This document shows positions 58,040 to 64,000 of a stretch of DNA of 64,000 bases, piece after piece. The stretch is from assembly GCA_951394405.1 (NCBI GenBank), contig OX596335.1, positions 3,348,001 to 3,412,000 on the forward strand, in the 5' to 3' direction. Below the pieces are notes generated by a model. The model worked only from the letters and a program-made list of their open reading frames with translations, was not told the DNA's origin and made no database searches. The number at the start of each line of letters is the position of its first letter. The stretch's first letter is position 1. A program made the translations under genes and the position numbers. This stretch comes from Coprinellus micaceus. Its lineage: Eukaryota; Basidiomycota; Agaricomycetes; Agaricales; Psathyrellaceae.

Positions 58040-58756
58040 ATGGCAAAGGGGACGCCACTTTGCGACTTGATGATGAACTACGACCTCTCTCTTAAAGCGA
58101 AGGATCTGACAGTCACCTTTGCTCAGTCGCTCGATGGCAAACTGGCTGGTGCGCTCGGTTCGCAGGTGGCGTTGAGCTGCCGAGAATCCAGGCTCATGAC
58201 GCACTGGCTCAGATCCCGTCACCAGGGCATCCTCATCGGCGTGAACACAGCAATCAACGACAATCCCCAACTCAACACACGCCTCATCCAGGGCGATCCC
58301 GAGAGCCCCCAGCCCATCGTCCTCGACACCCACCTCCGCTTTCCCGTCGACGCGAAGCTGCTTCAGAACTATGCTGCAGGGCACGGCAAGCAGCTCTGGA
58401 TCTTTACACAAACGAGCGAGGACCAGCTATGGCTAGATCGCAAGCAATCTCTCGAAGGATTAGGCGCGCGAATCGTCGATCTACCAAGCACGCGAGACAT
58501 CCCCTCCGTCGTCGGCCGCCTTCGCCAAATGGGCATCCACTCGCTCATGGTCGAGGGTGGTGCCCAGATCATCCGATCCTTCATTCAATCTCCCATCGTG
58601 GACAATCTGATCATTACGGTGTCACCTACCTTCATCGGAGAGCACGGAGTCGGGTATGCCTTGGACGTAGAGGGGACGGGCACGAAACTTGCTTACGAAC
58701 GCTCATTCCAACTGGGGAGGGACACTATCATTGTCTTCAAAAAGGCATCCTCATAA
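58040..58756 (+). CDS. RIB7: 2,5-diamino-6-ribosylamino-pyrimidinone 5'-phosphate reductase
   Basis: Second step of fungal riboflavin synthesis: NADPH-dependent reduction of the ribosyl side chain to ribityl. Predicted 238 aa, single exon, matching the family length. The RibD-C fold motifs are clear: VTFAQSLDGKLAG near the N-terminus, MTHWLRSRHQGILIGVNTAINDNPQLNTR, PIVLDTHLRFP, and MVEGGAQIIRSFI before the C-terminal strand. The upstream frame is open from 57839, but its Trp/Arg-rich translation is not protein-like, so the ATG at 58040 is preferred. The stop is 100 bp from the stop of the convergent NBR1-like gene. Confidence 0.93.
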   Translation: MAKGTPLCDLMMNYDLSLKAKDLTVTFAQSLDGKLAGALGSQVALSCRESRLMTHWLRSRHQGILIGVNTAINDNPQLNTRLIQGDPESPQPIVLDTHLRFPVDAKLLQNYAAGHGKQLWIFTQTSEDQLWLDRKQSLEGLGARIVDLPSTRDIPSVVGRLRQMGIHSLMVEGGAQIIRSFIQSPIVDNLIITVSPTFIGEHGVGYALDVEGTGTKLAYERSFQLGRDTIIVFKKASS

Positions 58757-58856
58757 CTCCTACCAAACACCTCCGTATGTAACACATAGTATACAGCTAT
58801 AGTACAACCGTTTCAGGTAACAAGAGAAACGCATAGAAAGAATGGAAGAGCAAAGG

Positions 58857-61800
58857 TTACATATCGCTGCTGGAATCGTACACCAACTCAAAGTCATCGC
58901 CGAGAGGGGAGCCGGGAGCAACAGGGGCGGCAGGAGGAGCAGCTGATCCAGTTGCGCTCGAACCCGCGACACGGCTCCTCGCATCCTCCCAAGCAGCCAT
59001 CTCCCCGTCACTCATATCGTCGTCGATGAACGAGACGTCACTCCCAATATCGCTCTCTCCGCCGGTAGTCGTTGACCCGGATGACGGAATAGTAAGCGTC
59101 AAGGACTGGGGCCGCACGCTCGTCGCATCCGACATAGCGTCAGTTCCGAGACCGGTGGGCATCCTGACGATAGAGCTGCCACTCAAGGAGCTCTCGTCAC
59201 TCAAGTGGTCGGCCTCGGCGACCTCGATCTCCGCCCAGATGCTGTTCCCAAAGACCGCCTTGGTGGCACTGTCGCGCAACCTCCAGTAGCCGACATATCG
59301 TCCGACAACTTCAGGAGCCTTGAGCTCACCTGTCCAGACGTCGACCTGCTCGCCAGCCTCGACGACACCGACCATGACAGCCTCGTTGCCGGTCTTGACG
59401 AGACTAGGCTCGCCGGCGACGAAAACGACCTCGGTTGTCTCTGGCCAGTCGACAGGCCCGTCGTTGGTCATCCTCCAGCACTTCATGAACTCGGCACCAG
59501 GAGGGAAGACCTGGCCGTCAGGGACGGTGACGTCCATGACAAAGCCGGCGCTAAGAGGAGGGCCAGCAGGGGCCTCGTCCTTCTTCTCGACTTCCTCCTC
59601 CTGCTGAACGACAACCTCAATCTTGACCTCAGACTCCTCTGTGACCTTCTCGGGTTCGGAGACGGTGACCTTCTGGACAAGAGTCGACAACACCTGTTCC
59701 TCTTCGACCTCGTCACCCTTCTTCTCCGGCTCCTCGAGATTGGACGCCTCCTCGGCCCCTTCTTCTGCTACTGGCGATTCAGCGATAGGCGTCTCGCCCT
59801 TGACCATCGCCACCAATCTGCCGACACCCGACACAAGGGTCGATAACGCCTCCTCAGACTCCACCTTCCTCTCCGTCATCTCTGGCTCCCCGTGTTTCTC
59901 CAATTCCTTCCTCTGGCTTACGGTCTTGAAAAAGTCCTCGAGAACGTCACTCACGAAGCTCGGTGTCTGCGGTAAAAACTCTCGCTTCTCCTGTTCCATG
60001 CTGACCTCTTCGGACTCCTCCTTGGGTCGGTCCAAGAATCCTTCCAACAAGCTCTTCTCCTTCTCCGCAGCCTCAGCAAGCGGGGACCCGTCCCTGGCTC
60101 CCCTCATCCGATCTTCGAAGGACGCATTGAAGCTCGACACCAACGACCTCTCAGCTGCCACAGCTTCGATTGGGGCAATCATAGGAGCGGGGTCGGCGAA
60201 AGGGTTTTGGTATTCAAACTCCTCGAACGACAGCGTCCTTTCGACGGGGCGGGGAGTGGTGGCCCTATCCTCTTCGTGCTGGGACGCTGCTTCCTCTTCA
60301 GCGACAGAGTGCTTGGGGATGGGGATGGACATGCACGTCTGGCTCTTGATGTACGCGGGCTGGTACCCGTCGCGAGGAGCGTACGCTGGTCGGTACCCGG
60401 CAGCGTAATGACGAGTCTGGCCCGTCGACGACGACGCAGCAGGGTCCCAAACGGCAGGGGTCTGCTGTTGATCAAGCGAAACAGGCGGCATCTGCGGGAT
60501 TATCTCCGTACCGCCAACACGGTAGACAGTGGGGACAACGACGTCAGGATTCTTCATCTTCAGCATAGGATGCGTCTCGGGGTGGACAGGGATGGGCATG
60601 GCCTCGCAACGATCGCACAGATCAAAGTCAGGGCACTCGGGATGCATGCACTTGTACCGCACGCCATGAATAGTCTTGTGGCACGAATCGCATCGGGCAA
60701 AGTGGGCCCGGCGTTGGCGGCCATTGTAGCGACGCTAGAAGTAGTCTTAAGAGAGCGTAGATAGAAGTAGGGGAATGGAATACATACGATATAGTCATCA
60801 AACTTCTCGAGCTTGAAGAACGAGTGCTTCGGGTGTTGCTCGGACGTGATTTGGAAACAATCCGCACATGTATCAAAATCGGGGCACTCGCAGCACTTGT
60901 ACCTGGTGCCCATGATCGCGGTATCACAGAGGTCGCACCTAGCATTGTGGGCGACAGGCAGAGAGTGCTCAGGTGCGGGCGCAGGCGGCGCAGCAGCTTG
61001 CGTAGCATTGCCGTGGAATTCCCCCCGACGGCGATCACCCTCAAACACGGTGTGGACGATGACTCGACCGGGCTCCCGGATCTCGAAGAATTCATGGAAT
61101 GGATTGTGATTCTCCGCAGCGTTGTGTTCCTTGATGCAGGGTGTACACAAGTCGTAGTCTGCGCGGTGATCAGTATGATTGTTATCTTTCGCAACGGCGC
61201 ACAATGCTCACCAGGACAGTCAAGACACTTGTGTCGGATACCAACGATGGTGTTGTTGCAGTTGTCGCAGATAACGTGAGCATGGACGACCTCCTCAGGT
61301 GTCTGAAGTAGAGGACGGGCTTCTTGGGCAGATGCATTCAAGCAACCAATGGGTTGGAGACCGGGGTGACTGCCCCTGTGACCGCGATGCCTCCTACCAC
61401 CGCGCATACCGTGACCAAGTGTGGAGTGACGACGGGCTGGGCCGTTCGACGGGAATGAACCCTCGGAGAAAAGAGCGCTCAGATCCACCGGAGCGTCGGT
61501 AGCCTTGCGTGACTCAGAAACGGAGATGGAGACTTGAGGCGCAGTCGCGGGACCGAAGCCCTTCTCGAGGGTCTTGTTGACCTCCTTCTCAAAGTCACTG
61601 ATAAGGGTCTTGATATCCTCCTTGACCTCCGCAGTGGAGCAGCAAGAGCTGGTGGATGTGTCGCCACTGATGGAGGTCTCGGTCTCCTTAGCCGAGGTCT
61701 GAGCCTGAGATTGTGGCTGTGAGGACGAGGAGGGGGTAGTGTCGATATCCATGGGGACCGTTCGGAGCGACGTAGACCTGACGCTGGGAGAACGCCCGCT

Positions 61801-62340
61801 CAGGGCTGAAATGTACTCGAATGGGTGGGCGAAGAGCTCTGCTGGTTTGGGTGGAACTGTTGGGCGCTTATCGCTCTCGACGATGCTACTCGGGCGATCC
61901 TGGACCGAGTAGAGCGAGGGGCTGCGGCTGGCACCGTTTGTTGGCATGTAGTCCATATCCAAGGAATATCGGCTGTTAGGAATCTTGTGCGGGGTGTCGT
62001 CGAAGACTGAGAACCGGAGAAGGGCGTTGGGGTAGACTCGGCCGCTGTGGGCTTTGACGGCGTCGCTGTACTGTTCCTTCGAGTGGACCTCTGAGGCTAT
62101 GAGGATTCGAGCGGAGGTGTCGGCGTTGGGCGAGTAGAGCAACCTGGTGAGGTAGTAGTTGTTGTTGATAGGAAAGACCCGGTAGAGCTGCGGGGATGGA
62201 GTGAGTCTTTAACAGCACTGAAATGGAACTGAACGTGGGCGCACCTGGCTGCAGAGCTCGTCGTAGGTGGGGAAGGACGTCGTATACGGGAAACAAAGTT
62301 TTCTGGTCTCCCCGCGATACGTGGCTTTGACGGTGAACAT
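58857..62340 (-). CDS. NBR1: NBR1-like autophagy receptor (PB1, three ZZ fingers, FW domain)
   Basis: Predicted 1106 aa; minus-strand exons 62340-62245, 62187-61212, 61158-60788, 60734-58857. Residues 1 to about 95 form a PB1 domain with basic beta-1 (VKATYRGETRKL). ZZ zinc fingers follow at about 343-388 (CDNCNNTIVGIRHKCLDC), 432-474 (CDLCDTAIMGTRYKCCEC) and 498-545 (CDSCHKTIHGVRYKC). A long acidic low-complexity region precedes the four-Trp NBR1 domain at about 885-988 (FPPGAEFMKCWRMTNDGP, VDVWTGEL, VGYWRLRD, NSIWAEIEV). The C-terminus contains DDFELVYDSSSDM, an Atg8-interaction (LIR) type motif with acidic flanks. No UBA is seen. Such receptors deliver cargo to the vacuole; in fission yeast Nbr1 carries hydrolases. 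Confidence 0.92.
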
Positions 62341-62734
62341 AGAGGCAGAACGAACAAGAAACCGCAGTCTCGGTGGCCTTTTATCAACCCACCCTACGTC
62401 ACGTTCCGGATCCCACACTCCATATCACGACTGTCTCCCCTGCCAAATATCTCCTTTACCACATATCCTGGCTGAGTATATACGGACTGGATTAAAGTCG
62501 TCTCCAGCTAATTTTGAACCTCAAACCCAAGGCAACAAGCCCAGGTGTGAGGCCTGAGGGGCAGACGGAGCCACCCCGGCGTCTAACCGGTATCACAAAC
62601 CGCATTAGTGCCGGTCCAAGCGTGGTGCCGCTGAGTCGATTGCAGTCATTCCAAGCGTACGCGTCAATTGGCCGCAGTACTAGTTTCGTTGATCATCTCT
62701 CCCCAACAACCACTGCGTTGTATTTTACAGAGAT
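62341..62734. promoter_or_regulatory. Divergent promoter NBR1-like / ABZ2-like
   Basis: 394 bp between two ATGs of opposite orientation. TATTTTACAG lies just before the ABZ2-like ATG. No distinctive operator seen. Confidence 0.4.
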
Positions 62735-63578
62735 ATGGAAGAGGCTTATCAGCTGCTCACGACGACGCGGTATGATCCCACCCTGACCAGGCTGCGCTGG
62801 AACGATGATCTCGACGGCCCGTCGCCGTACTTCCTGCTTCCGTATCACTACGACCGGTTGAAGAGTGCTGTGAAGCAGCACGGGTGGGATGTATGGGCCA
62901 GCTACACATACCAGCATTTCAAATCTGCGGTTGTTGATACAGTTTCGAAGCATCTGGTGGAGAAATCGGAGGAGCCTCCGGCTCTCAGGGTACGTGTTGA
63001 TGTCGTCTTCCTGACAAGTCTAATCGTTACTTTCATAGGTTCGTATTCTCCTGCATAAAAATGGAGAGCTCCAAGTCGCGTCGATGCCTCTGGATGCCGC
63101 GTTTGGCGGCGATCCCTTCCTACTCGCCCGTCTCCCTGATGTGGGTGAGGCTGGACAGGAATCGCACTCTCCAATCCGGGTCTATGTCGACAAGGAGCCC
63201 ACAAGGCCTTCGCTCTTCACAATCACAAAGACTACTGCCCGTCGAATATACGAAGAGGCGAGGCAAAGGAACGGCCTCTCGACTTTGACTACACCCACGG
63301 GCAGATCCCAAGAGGTCCTCTTGCAGAACCATGCAGGCTTGATCATGGAAACCTCCATCTTCAACATCGCCTGTAAACGCGGAGGTCGTTGGATCACACC
63401 TTCTTCGGGATCTGGATGCCTACCTGGCGTCGCTCGGCGCTGGCTAGTGGAAAACGGCCGGATCGTAGAAGATGCAGAATGCGCCTTGACCGTGGCGAAT
63501 ATTAAGACGGGTGAACTAGTTCTACTTTTCAACGGCCTCCAGGGATGTCGACTCGGTGTAATACATGATGAAGTTTGA
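62735..63578 (+). CDS. ABZ2: Aminotransferase class IV protein, aminodeoxychorismate lyase-like
   Basis: PLP fold-type IV enzyme. The ABZ2 reaction splits 4-amino-4-deoxychorismate into p-aminobenzoate and pyruvate for folate synthesis. Predicted 264 aa; exons 62735-62989 and 63039-63578. The PLP Lys is probably the one in FTITKTTARRIYEEAR, and METSIFNIA carries the Glu that contacts the pyridine ring. The start YQLLTTTRYDPTLTRLRWN and the Tyr/Pro-rich YFLLPYHYDRLKSAV are usual in fungal ABZ2-type proteins. Branched-chain or D-amino-acid aminotransferases share the fold, so the specific reaction is inferred. Only 26 bp separate its stop codon from that of UTP13. Confidence 0.78.
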
Positions 63579-63604
63579 ATCAATCAATTTAAAACCCAAA
63601 TCAC

Positions 63605-64000
63605 CTACAACTCGTCCACATCCATCCGATCCCCCTCCTCGCCACTAGAGAACTCCACATCGAACATCCCATTATCCATCTCCCCAAGGATATAATCCAC
63701 CACATAACTCTCCTGCAATAGCCTGTCCATCCGCGCTAGATGGCGCTGAGAATACGGGATGAGGGCCTCGACCATCTCCTTCAACGCCGTCTCGCCATTC
63801 ACGTTCGTCCTGGCTGCAATAACTGGCTCATCTGCGTCGGCATCGGCATCCTCGACAATCCGCTTCTCAACTACGCTATCTTTAAAACTTTGCAGAACGC
63901 TATCCGCAGAGCGCAGCTTGACAATAGCATAGAGGATGGTTTGGGCGACGGCGCTGGTCTTCGCCTGGGTATTCCAGTCACGGACGTACGAGAGGAGCTT
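63605..64000 (-). CDS. UTP13: U3 snoRNP WD40 protein Utp13 (TBL3), C-terminal part only
   Basis: Partial: 131 codons ending at the stop at 63605; the propellers lie beyond the right edge. The frame starts at the edge with KLLSYVRDWNTQAKTSAVAQ and continues to EALIPYSQRHLARMDRLLQE and VVDYILGEM. These are characteristic of the Utp13/TBL3 C-terminal helical domain, which docks in the UTP-B subcomplex of the SSU processome. The last residues are acidic (EEGDRMDVDEL). No intron is present in the visible part. Confidence 0.85.
   Translation of the reverse strand, partial: KLLSYVRDWNTQAKTSAVAQTILYAIVKLRSADSVLQSFKDSVVEKRIVEDADADADEPVIAARTNVNGETALKEMVEALIPYSQRHLARMDRLLQESYVVDYILGEMDNGMFDVEFSSGEEGDRMDVDEL

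Overview
The window is nuclear DNA of a filamentous basidiomycete, most likely an agaricomycete. Genes are densely packed on both strands, and most carry several GT-AG introns of about 46-65 nt. Some exons are only 8-18 nt long. There is a gene of the agaricomycete DUF6533-type membrane-protein family, F-box proteins and a GDP-fucose pathway pair. No rRNA, tRNA, CRISPR array or intact mobile element was recognised. Species cannot be fixed from this sequence.

I reconstructed 28 protein-coding genes by reading exon by exon; nearly all exon joins keep phase to the stop codon. Left part (1-17 kb): a secreted rhamnogalacturonan acetylesterase (partial), a GNL1-like circularly permuted GTPase, a SAM methyltransferase, the mitochondrial ribosome GTPase MTG1 head to head with the SSU-processome WD40 protein UTP17, an F-box protein, and a PB1/poly-proline/UBA-like protein. 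Next (17-31 kb): a xylose reductase, a ketopantoate-reductase-like protein, an O-fucosyltransferase-like type II membrane protein head to head with a GDP-fucose-transporter-like protein, an HxxxDG acyltransferase, and a TBC protein without the usual catalytic residues. Middle (31-43 kb): gamma-tubulin complex GCP4, inorganic pyrophosphatase with two in-frame starts, nucleoporin POM152, and a tandem pair of catalytically degenerate RNase III-like/dsRBD proteins. Right part (43-64 kb): a tail-anchored thioredoxin, a conserved fungal protein of unknown function, ALG9, a DUF6533-type membrane protein, a second F-box-like protein, a 3.5-kb stretch without genes, a divergent RhoGEF, RIB7, an NBR1-like autophagy receptor, an ABZ2-like lyase and the C-terminus of UTP13.

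Most of this is housekeeping, but three sets deserve attention. (1) The duplicated pseudo-RNase III/dsRBD genes share part of a promoter and look like a small dsRNA-binding family that has lost nuclease activity. (2) An NBR1-like protein (PB1, three ZZ fingers, FW domain, C-terminal LIR-like motif, no UBA) and, about 42 kb away, a PB1 + UBA-like protein with an acidic OPCA motif together contain the parts of an animal p62/NBR1 receptor. (3) A candidate Golgi fucosylation pair is encoded divergently. Ribosome-biogenesis genes also recur (MTG1, UTP17, UTP13).
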